A DNA stretch of 64,000 nt, taken from positions 124,001 to 188,000 of the forward strand of contig NZ_JAIGNT010000001.1 in the NCBI RefSeq assembly GCF_019711635.1. The letters run 5' to 3'. Both the position numbers and the translations under genes were made by a program. The stretch comes from Qipengyuania huizhouensis. GTDB taxonomy: Bacteria; Pseudomonadota; Alphaproteobacteria; Sphingomonadales; Sphingomonadaceae. Position 1 is the stretch's first letter; every line of letters begins with the position of its first letter. Of the stretch, positions 34,680 through 44,037 are shown piece after piece. A model generated the notes under the pieces. It saw nothing but the letters and a program-made list of their open reading frames with translations. It was not told the DNA's origin and did not search any database.

Positions 34680-36767
34680 ATGCCGCACTCGTTTTCAGCC
34701 AGCGCGATAGCCATCGCCTGCGTGCTTGGTTTGCCCGCCAATCTTGCTGCGCAGGATCAGGACGCCGAAGCAACACCCTCTACCCCCCTGCCCGGCGCAG
34801 CCCGGGTCTTCGAACCCGCCTATTTCGAGCAATTCGCTCCGCGGAATGCGCTCGACATGGTCACCCGGATTCCCGGCTTCACGATCACTGGCGGCAACAA
34901 CCAGGGCCAGCGTGGCCTTGGACAAGCGACGCAGAACGTCATCGTCAACGGCGAGCGCCTCTCCAGTAAATCCGACAGTGTCGAGGACCAGTTGCGCCGA
35001 ATTCCGGCAAGCGATTTGATCCGGATCGAACTCGTCGACGGCAACACGCTCGACCTTCCGGGGCTGACCGGACTGGTCGCCAATGTGATTTACAAGAGCA
35101 ATGGTGCTTCCGGGCAGTTCCGCTGGACCACCGGGTTCCGCCCGCACAATACCGAAGCCCAGTTGCTTGGCGGAGAAGTTTCGCTCACCGGTAGTGAAGG
35201 CAGGCTCGATTATACGGTTGCCCTGTCCAATCCGAACAACCGTTTCGGCGCGGACGGACCGATCCTGATTACCGATGGCGCAGGCAATCTGATCGAAGAG
35301 CAATATTCGCGCTTCTCGGGGAAATTCGACGAACCCAAGCTGGCCACGACATTCGCCTATGACTTCGGCGGAGGCGTCCAGGCCAATCTCAATCTCAACT
35401 ATGCCGAGGACTTCCTCTACCGCAATGAACCGGAGATCGGCTATCCGGTGTCCGGACCCGTACGACGACGCACGGTCGATACGCACGAGGACGGCCCGCA
35501 GTATGAGATCGGCGGCGATTTCCAGTTCCCGCTCGGACCGGGCACGCTGAAAATTATCGGCCTGGAACGCTATGAGCGGGACAATTTCAGCCAGACCCTC
35601 ATCGACAGGTTCGACGACGGCAGCGCGCCCACCGGCTTCCGTTTCCAGCAGACGAATGAAGTGGGAGAACGCATCGGGCGTGCCGAATACAGCTGGAAGC
35701 TGTGGGAGGCCGACTGGCAACTTTCAGGCGAAGCCGCATTCAACCGCCTCGATCGCCGTTCTTCATTGTTCGAGCTCGATACCGACGAGCAGTTCGTCCA
35801 ATTGCCCTTCCCCGGCGGCAACGGCGGGGTTCGCGAAGATCGATACGAAACCAGCCTCAGCTTTTCGCGCGGGCTTTCCTCGACGCTTTCCGTCCAGGCG
35901 ATCGGCGCCCTGGAATTCTCCAAGATCGAGCAGACCGGAGCCATGCCCAATTCGCGCAGCTTCAGGCGGCCCAAGGGATCACTCGCTGCGACATGGAAAC
36001 CTGCGGAAGACTTCGATGTTTCGCTAACTCTGGCGCGCCGGGTAAGCCAGCTTGGTTTCGGTGACTTCCTCGCCAGCGTCTCGCTCAACACCGATAACGA
36101 GAACGGCGGCAACAACGAACTCGTGCCCTACCAAAGCTGGAACGTCGAGATCGAGGCCAACAAGTCGCTCGGCCCCTGGGGTTCGTTGAAACTGGAAGCC
36201 CGCCAGGCTTGGTTCGAGGATTTCATCGACTGGTTCCCCCTGCCCGAAGGTCGGGAGGCGCGCGGCAATATCGGTGATGCGAGCCGGCTCCATCTGCAGG
36301 CCAATGCAACGATCAACCTTGATCCGATCGGCTGGAAGGGAGCGCGCTTCGATATCGCTGCGGTCAAACGCTACATGTATGTCGACGACCCCTTCACAGG
36401 CGTAGAGCGCGGTTTTTCCAACGACCAGGAAGGCAGCCTCGAAATCGACTATCGTCATGATATTCCCTCGACCGACTGGGCCTATGGCGGAGGCATCAGC
36501 CATTTCGACAATGCGCCTTACGCACGGCGCTACGAAGTCGGGCGCGAGTGGGAGGGACCCTTCTTCGATACGTTGTTCATCGAACACAAGGACGTCATGG
36601 GCCTCACCCTGCGCGCGCAGGCAACCAACCTTGTCCTGGGCGCTCGCAATCGCTTCCAGCGTACAGTTTTCGACGGATCCCGTACGGAGGGCGACATATT
36701 GTTCCGCGAAGATGTCAATCGCAGGATCGGGCCGATCTATCGCCTGACCATAAGCGGCGACTTCTAG
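34680..36767 (+). CDS. TonB-dependent receptor-like outer membrane protein
   Basis: 695 aa. Signal peptide (about 1-24), then a plug domain with ALDMVTRIPGFTITGGNNQGQRGLGQATQNVIVNGERLSSKSDSVEDQLRRIPASDLIRIELVDGNTL, then a long beta-barrel ending in LTISGDF with a terminal aromatic residue. The plug resembles the QNVLVNGqRxxxk variety common in sphingomonads. Substrate unknown. The next gene, 41 bases downstream, encodes a secreted amidase, hinting at uptake of an amide or peptide. Ribosome site AGGAG eight bases before the ATG. Confidence 0.87.
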   Translation: MPHSFSASAIAIACVLGLPANLAAQDQDAEATPSTPLPGAARVFEPAYFEQFAPRNALDMVTRIPGFTITGGNNQGQRGLGQATQNVIVNGERLSSKSDSVEDQLRRIPASDLIRIELVDGNTLDLPGLTGLVANVIYKSNGASGQFRWTTGFRPHNTEAQLLGGEVSLTGSEGRLDYTVALSNPNNRFGADGPILITDGAGNLIEEQYSRFSGKFDEPKLATTFAYDFGGGVQANLNLNYAEDFLYRNEPEIGYPVSGPVRRRTVDTHEDGPQYEIGGDFQFPLGPGTLKIIGLERYERDNFSQTLIDRFDDGSAPTGFRFQQTNEVGERIGRAEYSWKLWEADWQLSGEAAFNRLDRRSSLFELDTDEQFVQLPFPGGNGGVREDRYETSLSFSRGLSSTLSVQAIGALEFSKIEQTGAMPNSRSFRRPKGSLAATWKPAEDFDVSLTLARRVSQLGFGDFLASVSLNTDNENGGNNELVPYQSWNVEIEANKSLGPWGSLKLEARQAWFEDFIDWFPLPEGREARGNIGDASRLHLQANATINLDPIGWKGARFDIAAVKRYMYVDDPFTGVERGFSNDQEGSLEIDYRHDIPSTDWAYGGGISHFDNAPYARRYEVGREWEGPFFDTLFIEHKDVMGLTLRAQATNLVLGARNRFQRTVFDGSRTEGDILFREDVNRRIGPIYRLTISGDF

Positions 36768-36808
36768 AGCGCGCTTGCATTCGCACGGGGCGCTGGCAGG
36801 GTGCGGAC

Positions 36809-38296
36809 ATGATCCACCGCGCCCTGCCGCTCGCTCTTGCCCTTCTCGCATCACCGTTGACCGCCCAGCAGGCGGCGGAGGATGCACAAGCCTATCTGGA
36901 CCGGATCGCAGCGATTGACGATGACGGGCCGGAGTTGAATGCCGTCATCACAGTCAATCCCGGTGCGGTCGAAGACGCACGATCTGCCGAGGCAAGCGGC
37001 GGTCTGCTCCGCGGCAGGACCGTTCTGATCAAGGACAATATCGAGACCCGGGAATTGCCGACTACGGCGGGCAGTCTTGCGCTGGCGGACAACCGGACGG
37101 GGCGCGATGCTTCCCTGATAACCAATCTGCGCGCTGCAGGCGGCGTGGTGCTGGGTAAGACGAATCTCTCCGAATGGGCCAATATCCGCGACAATAATTC
37201 CACGAGCGGGTGGAGCGCAGTCGGCGGGCTGACGCGCAACCCGCATGCGATCGACCGTAACGCATGCGGGTCGTCCTCAGGCAGCGGGGCGGCTGTAGCT
37301 GCTGAACTGGCCTGGGCCGCCATCGGTACTGAAACGAACGGATCGATCACCTGTCCGGCAAGCGTGAACGGCGTGGTGGGCTTCAAACCCAGTGTGGGGG
37401 TTGTCAGCCGCACCCACGTCGTACCGATTTCCAGTACGCAGGATACGGCCGGTCCGATGGCGCGCTCTGTGGCAGACGCAGCGCTTCTGCTGTCGGCGAT
37501 TGCGGGGCGCGATGCGCTGGATAGCGCTACGCTAGTCGGCCCGGGCAGGTCCGATTTCCATACGGGCCTCGAAAATTTCTCGCTCGAGGGTGTTCGCATC
37601 GGCGTGATGCGAAATCAGATCGGCAATCGGCAGGACCTGAAAGACATATTCGAAACCGTGGTGACCGATCTGGAATCCGGCGGCGCCACGCTGGTCGATA
37701 TCGAATTCGAACCGAACGGTGAAATGTATGGCGCAAGCTTCACCGTCCTGATGTTCGAATTGCGCGAAGAAATGGGCAAATACCTCACCAGCCTGCCTGG
37801 AGACGACAAGCCCCGTAGTCTCGCGGACCTCATAGCCTTCAACAAAGACAATGAAGATAGCGAGATGCGCTGGTTCGGACAGGATCTTTTCGAACTCGCC
37901 GAAGCCTCAACCAACCGCGAAGAGTACGAAGAAGCGCGGGCCACGGCCCTGCGGATCGCTGGGGAGGAGACTTTGGACAAGCTCATGGAAGAACATGACG
38001 TGGCCTTCCTGATCGCTCCGACCCGCGAACCGGCCTGGACCAGCGATCTCGTCAACGGCGACAATTTCAATGGCAGTATCGGCTTCGGCTCGCCTGCCGC
38101 GATTGCCGGATATCCGCATCTGACCGTACCGATGGGTTCGATAGAGGGATTGCCCGTGGGCTTGAGTATATTCGGCGCGAAATGGCGTGACTTCGAGGTA
38201 CTTCAACTGGGTGCCGCTTACGAACGGGTACGCCGTGCATATCTGCCCAAACCTTCGTTGAAGCCTTGGTCGCCCATCGAGACAATAGCAGAGTAA
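36809..38296 (+). CDS. Secreted amidase (amidase-signature family)
   Basis: 495 aa with signal peptide (LALALLASPLTAQQ), so periplasmic, unlike GatA. The Ser-cisSer-Lys triad is seen in RTVLIKDNIET (Lys) and NACGSSSGSGAAVAAELAWAAIGTETNGSITCPAS (Ser residues). Substrate pocket and end (SIGFGSPAAIAGYPHLTVPMG, GLSIFGAKW) match the AS family, including plant-type and peptide amidases. It hydrolyses an amide bond in an unidentified substrate. It lies between a TonB receptor and an antiporter. ATG at 36809; upstream frame runs into the receptor gene and is not coding. Confidence 0.9.
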   Translation: MIHRALPLALALLASPLTAQQAAEDAQAYLDRIAAIDDDGPELNAVITVNPGAVEDARSAEASGGLLRGRTVLIKDNIETRELPTTAGSLALADNRTGRDASLITNLRAAGGVVLGKTNLSEWANIRDNNSTSGWSAVGGLTRNPHAIDRNACGSSSGSGAAVAAELAWAAIGTETNGSITCPASVNGVVGFKPSVGVVSRTHVVPISSTQDTAGPMARSVADAALLLSAIAGRDALDSATLVGPGRSDFHTGLENFSLEGVRIGVMRNQIGNRQDLKDIFETVVTDLESGGATLVDIEFEPNGEMYGASFTVLMFELREEMGKYLTSLPGDDKPRSLADLIAFNKDNEDSEMRWFGQDLFELAEASTNREEYEEARATALRIAGEETLDKLMEEHDVAFLIAPTREPAWTSDLVNGDNFNGSIGFGSPAAIAGYPHLTVPMGSIEGLPVGLSIFGAKWRDFEVLQLGAAYERVRRAYLPKPSLKPWSPIETIAE

Positions 38297-38302
38297 CCTA
38301 TC

Positions 38303-39670
38303 TTGGAATTCGATCCGCGCATCCTGCTGTTCGTCATCTTCGGCTTGGGCCTGATGCTGGCCGTTTCGCTCGAGCGATTCCTCGCACGTTTTTGGCTATC
38401 CTTGCCGATCCTCTATGTCGGCGCTGGCTATGTGCTGTTCTCGCTCCCATTGGGATTGCCGCATATCAATCCCACGGTGGACGGTTTCGATGCGGTCACA
38501 CTGGAATATGTGACCGAATTCATCGTTATCGCCTCACTTATGGCCGCAGGAATTGCGATTGATCGACCGGTGAGCTGGATCAATTGGCGACAAATCTGGC
38601 CGCTACTGGTCGTGGCCATGCCGCTTACCATCGCTTCGGTCGCATTCCTCGGTTGGTGGTCGCTGGGTCTCGCCCCGGCATCGGCGATCCTTCTCGGTGC
38701 GGCCCTTGCGCCGACCGATCCTGTCTTGGCACGCAGCGTTCAGGTGGGGCCGCCGGGCGAGAACAAGCGCCACGACATCCGCTTCAGCCTCACCGCCGAA
38801 GCTGGCCTGAACGACGGGCTGGCGTTCCCCTTCACCTATCTCGCTATTGCCGCGGTCGGCATGACGAGCCTGGGCACATGGACGCTTGAATGGGCTGCGC
38901 TGGATCTTGGCTGGCGTATTCTTGCGGGGTGTGCCGTCGGCTGGGCGGTAGGACGGCTGGGTTCATGGTACGTGTTCGAACGCGAGGCGGATGCGCCTAT
39001 CGAAGAGATCAACGAGGAAACTGCAAGCGCGGGCACGCCGAAATATTCGACGAGCGAAGGCTTGATCGTCCTCGGCACCCTCCTGCTCGCCTACGGGCTT
39101 GCCGAACTGGCCGAAGGTTACGGATTCCTTGCCGTGTTCGTCGGCGCCGTCACAGCCAGGCAGCGTGAGAACCGCAGCCGCTATCACAAGATCAGCCACC
39201 ATTTCATCGACCAGATCGAGCAGATCGTGCTCGTCGCTGTGCTGTTTGGCTTCGGCGCGATGCTGGCCAGCGGGGTGCTCGCCCCCCTGACTTGGCCCGG
39301 AGCGCTGATCGGGCTGGCACTGGTCTTTGTGATCCGCCCAATTGCAGGGTTCGTTGCGGAAGCCCGATCAGACCTTCCGATGATCGGGACGCTGGCCATA
39401 GCTTTCCTGGGCGTGCGGGGAATGGGATCTATCTACTACCTCGCCTACGGCCAGAATCATGCCGATTTCGCCCAACTCGACCAGCTATGGGCTGTAACCA
39501 GCTTTGCCATCCTTGTGTCCATCGTGGTTCACGGAATCGTTTCGGGACCTTTCATCCTCTTCGCCGAAAAGCGCAAATCGCACATCCATGCAGGACAGGA
39601 AGAGTCGATGTTGTCCCATACGCCAAGCGGACGACCGATCATGGTCGAAGGAACCACCAAGCCGGAATAG
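38303..39670 (+). CDS. Cation:proton antiporter (CPA1/NhaP type)
   Basis: 455 aa, about twelve membrane helices. The CPA1 core appears in GAALAPTDPVLARSVQVG and LTAEAGLNDGLAFPFTYLAI (the ND motif in helix 5), and GVRGMGSIYYLAY. A hydrophilic loop (DAPIEEINEETASAGTPK) lies in the middle. It exchanges Na+ or K+ for protons. Start appears to be TTG at 38303, seven bases after the amidase stop, so it is probably cotranscribed with it. Second Na+/H+-type antiporter of the window besides nhaA. Confidence 0.88.
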   Translation: MEFDPRILLFVIFGLGLMLAVSLERFLARFWLSLPILYVGAGYVLFSLPLGLPHINPTVDGFDAVTLEYVTEFIVIASLMAAGIAIDRPVSWINWRQIWPLLVVAMPLTIASVAFLGWWSLGLAPASAILLGAALAPTDPVLARSVQVGPPGENKRHDIRFSLTAEAGLNDGLAFPFTYLAIAAVGMTSLGTWTLEWAALDLGWRILAGCAVGWAVGRLGSWYVFEREADAPIEEINEETASAGTPKYSTSEGLIVLGTLLLAYGLAELAEGYGFLAVFVGAVTARQRENRSRYHKISHHFIDQIEQIVLVAVLFGFGAMLASGVLAPLTWPGALIGLALVFVIRPIAGFVAEARSDLPMIGTLAIAFLGVRGMGSIYYLAYGQNHADFAQLDQLWAVTSFAILVSIVVHGIVSGPFILFAEKRKSHIHAGQEESMLSHTPSGRPIMVEGTTKPE

Positions 39671-39674
39671 GAAC

Positions 39675-39707
39675 AAAAAGGGCGGCAGGATCGCTCCGGC
39701 CGCCCTT
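39675..39707 (-). terminator. Terminator between antiporter gene and tig
   Basis: AAGGGCGGC and GCCGCCCTT arms; minus-strand transcript (tig) ends in TTTTTG, plus-strand in CTTCC. Strong for tig, weaker for the antiporter gene. Confidence 0.82.
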
Positions 39708-39730
39708 CCAATTGGTTATAGAAAAACCGC

Positions 39731-41326
39731 TTACTTCTTTTTCGGAGCCGCTTTCTTGGCTGGAGCCTTCTTCGCAGCGGGCTTCGCGTCATCTTTCTTG
39801 ACCGCTGCCTTTTTAGCCGCAGGCTTCTTCGCCGGAGCTTTCTTGGCTGCAGGCTTCTTCTCGCCTTCGTCCTTTTTCGCCGCTGCCTTTTTGGCAGGCG
39901 CTTTCTTTTCAGCAGGCTTCTTCTCGTCGGACTTTTTGGCAGCGGCTTTCTTCGCCGGGGCCTTCTTCTTGGCCGGTTTCTTGGCAGCTTCGGTATTTTC
40001 CTCTGCCTCGATCGCGGCTTCGAGCTCCTCGCGCGTCACCTCGCGGTCGGTAATCTCGGCCTTGTCGAAGAGGAAATCGACGACCTTGTCTTCATAAAGC
40101 GGCGCGCGCAGCTGCGCGGCAGCCATCGGTTCCTGCTGGATATACTGCATGAACCGTTCGCGATCTTCCGCGCGATACTGCTGGGCCGCCTGCTGAATGA
40201 GCATGCTCATTTCCTGCGAAGTGACCTGGACGTTGTTGGCCTGTCCGATTTCCGACAACAGCAAACCGAGGCGCACGCGGCGTTCGGCGATGTGGCGGTA
40301 ATCTTCCTTCTCGGCTTCCATTTCCTTGAGCATCTCTTCCGGATTTTCCGAACGAGCGGCTTCCTGCTGGAGCTGGTTCCAGATCTGGTCGAACTCCGCA
40401 TCCACCATTCCCTGCGGGACTGCGAAATCGTGACCTGCTGCAAGCTGATCGAGTAGCGAGCGCTTCATCTGCGTGCGCGTGAGGCCGGCGGTTTCCTGCT
40501 CGAGCTGGCCGCGCAGAAGTTCCTTCAGCTTGTCCAACCCGTCGAGGCCGAAGTTCTTGGCGAAATCATCGTCGATCTTGGTGTCGCCTTCGACCTTCAC
40601 CTGCTTCACGGTGACGTCGAATTCGGCTTTCTTCCCGGCGAGATGCTTGGCCTGATAGTCCTCGGGGAAGGTCACCTCGATGGTCTTGCTGTCGCCGGTC
40701 TTCACGCCCGTCAGCTGGTCTTCGAAGCCGGGGATGAACATGCCGGAGCCAAGCACCAGGGCTGCGTCTTCGGCCTTGCCGCCTTCGAATTCTTCGCCAT
40801 CCACGCGGCCGACGAAGTCGATGATAAGCTGGTCGCCTTCTGCGGCCTTCTTGGTCTTGGCGGCGTCCTTGTAACTCTTGTTGTTCTCGGCAAGCTTGCC
40901 GATCGCGTCCATGACCTGCTCGTCGGTGACAGGCACGGTCAGACGTTCGATCTTCAGACCGTCGGTCGAAGGCGTATCGACTTCGGGAAGCACTTCGAGC
41001 TCGACGGTGAGGGTCGCGTCCTTGCCTTCCTCATAGCCTTCACCCAGTTCGACCTTCGGCTGCATTGCGGGCTTGAGCTTGTTGTCCGCCATGGTCTTGT
41101 CGACCGATTCGCGGATCATCTCGTTGACGGCTTCTGCATGAAGCTGTTCGCCATGCATCTTGCGAACGAGATTCGCGGGAACCTTGCCAGGCCGGAAACC
41201 GGGCATCTTCACCTGCGGGGCGATCTTCTTGATCTGCGAATCGATGCGGGCATCGATTTCCTTGGCCGGAATGGTGATCGCGTAGGCCCGCTTGAGGCCT
41301 TCGTTGGCGGTTTCTTTGATCTGCAT
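39731..41326 (-). CDS. tig: Trigger factor with histone H1-like Lys/Ala/Pro-rich tail
   Basis: 531 aa; E. coli trigger factor has 432. Ribosome-binding motif in MPGFRPGKVPANLVRKMHG, then the FKBP-type domain (DQLIIDFVGRVDGEEFEGGKAED, IPGFEDQLTGVKTGDSKTIEVTFPEDY) and the helical chaperone arms (SMLIQQAAQQYRAEDRERFMQYIQQ). The last 85 residues (447-531) are repeats of AKKAPAKK with some Glu/Asp, coded by 39731-39988. Trigger factor receives nascent chains at the ribosome exit. The tail likely binds RNA or the ribosome more tightly; this is inference. Confidence 0.95.
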   Translation of the reverse strand: MQIKETANEGLKRAYAITIPAKEIDARIDSQIKKIAPQVKMPGFRPGKVPANLVRKMHGEQLHAEAVNEMIRESVDKTMADNKLKPAMQPKVELGEGYEEGKDATLTVELEVLPEVDTPSTDGLKIERLTVPVTDEQVMDAIGKLAENNKSYKDAAKTKKAAEGDQLIIDFVGRVDGEEFEGGKAEDAALVLGSGMFIPGFEDQLTGVKTGDSKTIEVTFPEDYQAKHLAGKKAEFDVTVKQVKVEGDTKIDDDFAKNFGLDGLDKLKELLRGQLEQETAGLTRTQMKRSLLDQLAAGHDFAVPQGMVDAEFDQIWNQLQQEAARSENPEEMLKEMEAEKEDYRHIAERRVRLGLLLSEIGQANNVQVTSQEMSMLIQQAAQQYRAEDRERFMQYIQQEPMAAAQLRAPLYEDKVVDFLFDKAEITDREVTREELEAAIEAEENTEAAKKPAKKKAPAKKAAAKKSDEKKPAEKKAPAKKAAAKKDEGEKKPAAKKAPAKKPAAKKAAVKKDDAKPAAKKAPAKKAAPKKK

Positions 41327-41385
41327 GGGATTAAGGACTCGCGAGTTGTACTATTATCTGAGCGAGGGCCCGCGTCGGGCGAAAT

Positions 41386-41470
41386 TGGTGCGGGCGAAGG
41401 GACTCGAACCCCCACATCTTTCGATACTGGTACCTAAAACCAGCGCGTCTACCAATTCCGCCACGCCCGC
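41386..41470 (-). tRNA. tRNA-Leu (anticodon TAG)
   Basis: Cloverleaf on the minus strand: acceptor GCGGGCG pairs with CGCCCGC, D-loop TTGGTAGAC, anticodon stem CTGGT/ACCAG with loop TTTAGGT (TAG at 34-36), long variable arm, T loop TTCGAGTC. Discriminator A and CCA are encoded. 85 bases. Reads CTA and other CTN codons. Confidence 0.95.
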
Positions 41471-41619
41471 AAACCCGAACGAAGCCGTGCGCCGACGTGG
41501 GTACGTCGCGCATATAGGCGCGTGCCTCTAGTAGGATGCGGCGAAAAGGGCAAGCGCGACGACGGCTGAGGGAACAGCCCGCCACAATGGACCGTTCCTG
41601 TAGGGAAAGGATCGCAATC

Positions 41620-41868
41620 ATGAGCGACTACGAAACCGCGAAGATGCCGCCCTCCACCCCTCCCGCTATCGACCCCGATGTCGAACCGAAGACTGCAGAG
41701 GAAATGGAAGCGGAAGGCGAGCGCGAAGACGATGTTATCGCCAACAAGAGCGAGCCGGATGAAATCGACGCCGAGACAGAAAAAGCGATGCGCCCCGCAA
41801 TGGAGAAGGGCCATGAGGGTGCCGGCGAACAAGCGCTCGATGCCGCGACCATGCTTCCACCCGATTAA
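41620..41868 (+). CDS. Small acidic hypothetical protein
   Basis: 82 aa, rich in Glu, Asp, Pro and Ala (PSTPPAIDPDVEPKTAEEMEAEGEREDDV), no hydrophobic core, probably disordered. No family recognised. Start ATG at 41620 after GGAAAGG. Eleven bases downstream begins another disordered Pro-rich gene with its own AAGGAGAG ribosome site, so the two form a tandem. Function unknown; such proteins are often stress-induced. Confidence 0.7.
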   Translation: MSDYETAKMPPSTPPAIDPDVEPKTAEEMEAEGEREDDVIANKSEPDEIDAETEKAMRPAMEKGHEGAGEQALDAATMLPPD

Positions 41869-41879
41869 GGAGAGACACG

Positions 41880-42050
41880 ATGGCAACACAGCCAGACCCC
41901 GATACGATCGATCCCGGTGCACCGCCGGAAATGCCGCCTGACAGCCCGCCCGACGAGGCCCCGATGCAGGAGCCTCCGGGTATCGAGCCGGTCCAGCCCG
42001 ATTACGATCGTCCTGACCGGAGCCCGGTCGAGACGCCGCCGCCCGACTAG
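41880..42050 (+). CDS. Very small proline-rich acidic protein
   Basis: 56 codons: begins MATQPDPDTIDPGAPPEMPP and ends VETPPPD. About one third proline, no lysine, strongly acidic. Ribosome site AAGGAGAG lies seven bases before the ATG, which is the main support. It follows the 82-aa acidic gene and shares PPD/PP motifs, suggesting related disordered proteins. Not recognised. Confidence 0.6.
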   Translation: MATQPDPDTIDPGAPPEMPPDSPPDEAPMQEPPGIEPVQPDYDRPDRSPVETPPPD

Positions 42051-42099
42051 GGGCAATTGAGCTTGTCGGCCGAGGCGTTCGCCAGTAAAGGCGCGCGCC

Positions 42100-42384
42100 A
42101 TGAGTGAAGACAGCAAGCCGCAGACCCCGCCCATGCATCTTTCGGTAAACCCGAAGAGCGAACATTTCGACGTCGACGTATTGCAGCGTGGCGTGGGCAT
42201 CCGGTTCAAGGGCCGTACCCGCACCGATATCGAAGAATACAATATTCCCGAAGGTTGGGTGCGGGTGCAGGCGGGCAAGACCATGGATCGCCACGGCAAT
42301 CCACTTACGCTGAAGCTGAACGGATCGGTCGAGGCCTGGTTCGAAGACCTCGGTGAAAACCCTCCGGTCGCTAAAGCGGACTGA
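42100..42384 (+). CDS. DUF3297 family protein
   Basis: 94 aa. Conserved body HLSVNPKSEHFDVDVLQRGVGIRFKGRTRTDIEEYNIPEGWVRVQAGKTMDRHGNPLTLKLNGSVEAWFE equals the DUF3297 (glutathione peroxidase-annotated in places) family of short soluble proteins found in Proteobacteria. Function unknown; no catalytic cysteine is present, so peroxidase activity is unlikely. Confidence 0.88.
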   Translation: MSEDSKPQTPPMHLSVNPKSEHFDVDVLQRGVGIRFKGRTRTDIEEYNIPEGWVRVQAGKTMDRHGNPLTLKLNGSVEAWFEDLGENPPVAKAD

Positions 42385-42597
42385 GACGCTTTCGTGAAGC
42401 CGGCGGATCGTGGCAGAACACCCGCCAGGATCCGCTTTTGCCAAACCCCACATGCCGCTTAGGGTCGCATTTCCGCGATTTGCAGCATCCGGCGTTTCTT
42501 TCCTCAGGACCCTATTCGACGCGTTCGATATTGCAGGAGCGGCCTTCCGGCCTTGCCAAAGTCACGCTTTGCGCCCACCTGCCCGCAAGGCAACATC

Positions 42598-44037
42598 ATG
42601 ACATCCACGCAGAAACCCACCGTCATCATCATCGGCCGGCCCAATGTCGGCAAGTCGACGCTGTTCAACCGGCTCGTCGGCAAGAAACTCGCGCTGGTCG
42701 ACGATCAGCCGGGGGTGACGCGTGATCGGCGTCTGGGCGATGCCGAGATCGCAGGGCTGGAATTCACCATCGTCGATACGGCGGGCTGGGAGGACGAAGA
42801 TGCCGACAGCCTGCCCGGTCGTATGCGCAAACAGACCGAGGTCAGCCTCGAAGGTGCCGATGCCGCTCTGTTCGTTATCGACGCCCGTGCAGGACTGACA
42901 CCGCTGGACGAAGAAATCGGCCGGTGGCTCCGCGGGCAGGACGTGCCGGTTGTGCTCGTCGCCAACAAGGCAGAAGGCAGGGCAGCCGAGGCCGGCATTC
43001 TCGAAAGCTACAGCCTGGGCCTGGGCGAACCAATGGGCATATCGGCCGAACACGGCGAAGGCATTGCCGACCTTTTCGCAGGCTTGTGGCCCATCATCGG
43101 CGAAAAATCCGAAGCAGCCGAGGCGGGGGCCGAAATCGCAGCGGCAAGTGAAGATGAGGAAGTCTCTGGGCCGCTCAAGCTCGCCATAGTCGGCCGGCCC
43201 AACGCCGGGAAATCGACGCTGATCAATCGTTTGCTCGAAGAGGATCGCCTGCTTACCGGTCCCGAGGCAGGTATTACCCGCGATTCGATTGCCGTGGATT
43301 GGGAATGGCATGATCCCAAGACGAACGAAACGCGCCAGATCCGGCTGATCGATACCGCTGGGATGCGCAAGCGCGCCCGCGTAGTCGAGAAGCTGGAGAA
43401 GCTTTCGGTTGCCGATGCCAAGCGCGCGATCGACTTTGCGGAGGTCGTGGTCCTACTGCTCGACGCGACCAAGGGTCTCGAACATCAGGACCTCAAGATT
43501 GCATCGCAGGTCCTCGAAGAAGGCCGCGCCCTTATGGTCGCGATCAACAAGTGGGATATCGCCGAGAACGCGTCCTACCTGTTCAACGGCATTCGCGAGG
43601 CGCTGAACGAAGGACTCTCGCAAGTGCGCGGGGTTCCGCTTTTCGCCGTATCGGCAAAGACCGGCAAGGGACTCGATACCATGCTGTCTGCCGCATTCGA
43701 AATTCGCGAGGCGTGGAGCCGCCGCGTCCCGACGGCAGCGCTCAATCGCTGGTTCGACGACGCGCTGGCTGCCAATCCGCCCCCTGCGCCCGGTGGCCGC
43801 CGGATCAAGCTGCGCTACATCACTCAGGCGAGCACGCGCCCGCCCCGTTTCGTGGTCTTCGGTACGAGGCTCGACGATTTGCCCAAGAGCTACGAACGCT
43901 ATCTCATCAACGGAATCCGTGCGAAGCTCGGCTTCGAAGCCGTACCCGTGCGTGTCGTGCTGAAAAGTCCGAAGAACCCCTACAATGCCAATCGCGGTGG
44001 TGGAGGTAACTACAGCAGTGGTTCCGATCGTGCCTGA
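42598..44037 (+). CDS. der: Ribosome-assembly GTPase Der (EngA)
   Basis: 479 aa with two GTPase domains in tandem. G1 motifs GRPNVGKST (about 12) and GRPNAGKST (about 200), switch region GVTRDRR and GITRDSI, DTAGWED and DTAGMRK, NKAEGR and NKWD, then the C-terminal KH-like domain (RRIKLRYITQASTRPPRFVVFGTR). It is essential for 50S maturation. ATG at 42598 after GCAAGG. Its 3' end overlaps the DUF2721 gene. Confidence 0.97.
   Translation: MTSTQKPTVIIIGRPNVGKSTLFNRLVGKKLALVDDQPGVTRDRRLGDAEIAGLEFTIVDTAGWEDEDADSLPGRMRKQTEVSLEGADAALFVIDARAGLTPLDEEIGRWLRGQDVPVVLVANKAEGRAAEAGILESYSLGLGEPMGISAEHGEGIADLFAGLWPIIGEKSEAAEAGAEIAAASEDEEVSGPLKLAIVGRPNAGKSTLINRLLEEDRLLTGPEAGITRDSIAVDWEWHDPKTNETRQIRLIDTAGMRKRARVVEKLEKLSVADAKRAIDFAEVVVLLLDATKGLEHQDLKIASQVLEEGRALMVAINKWDIAENASYLFNGIREALNEGLSQVRGVPLFAVSAKTGKGLDTMLSAAFEIREAWSRRVPTAALNRWFDDALAANPPPAPGGRRIKLRYITQASTRPPRFVVFGTRLDDLPKSYERYLINGIRAKLGFEAVPVRVVLKSPKNPYNANRGGGGNYSSGSDRA

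Noticed and set aside
34453..34776. 107-codon minus frame with a hydrophobic segment beside the TonB receptor start
   Set aside because: It overlaps the receptor signal peptide region by about 97 bases and lacks a clear ribosome site. A shorter real gene cannot be fully excluded.
39504..40097. 197-codon plus frame with Phe/Ala-rich repeats
   Set aside because: Mirror image of the Lys/Ala repeats of the trigger factor tail; no independent evidence.
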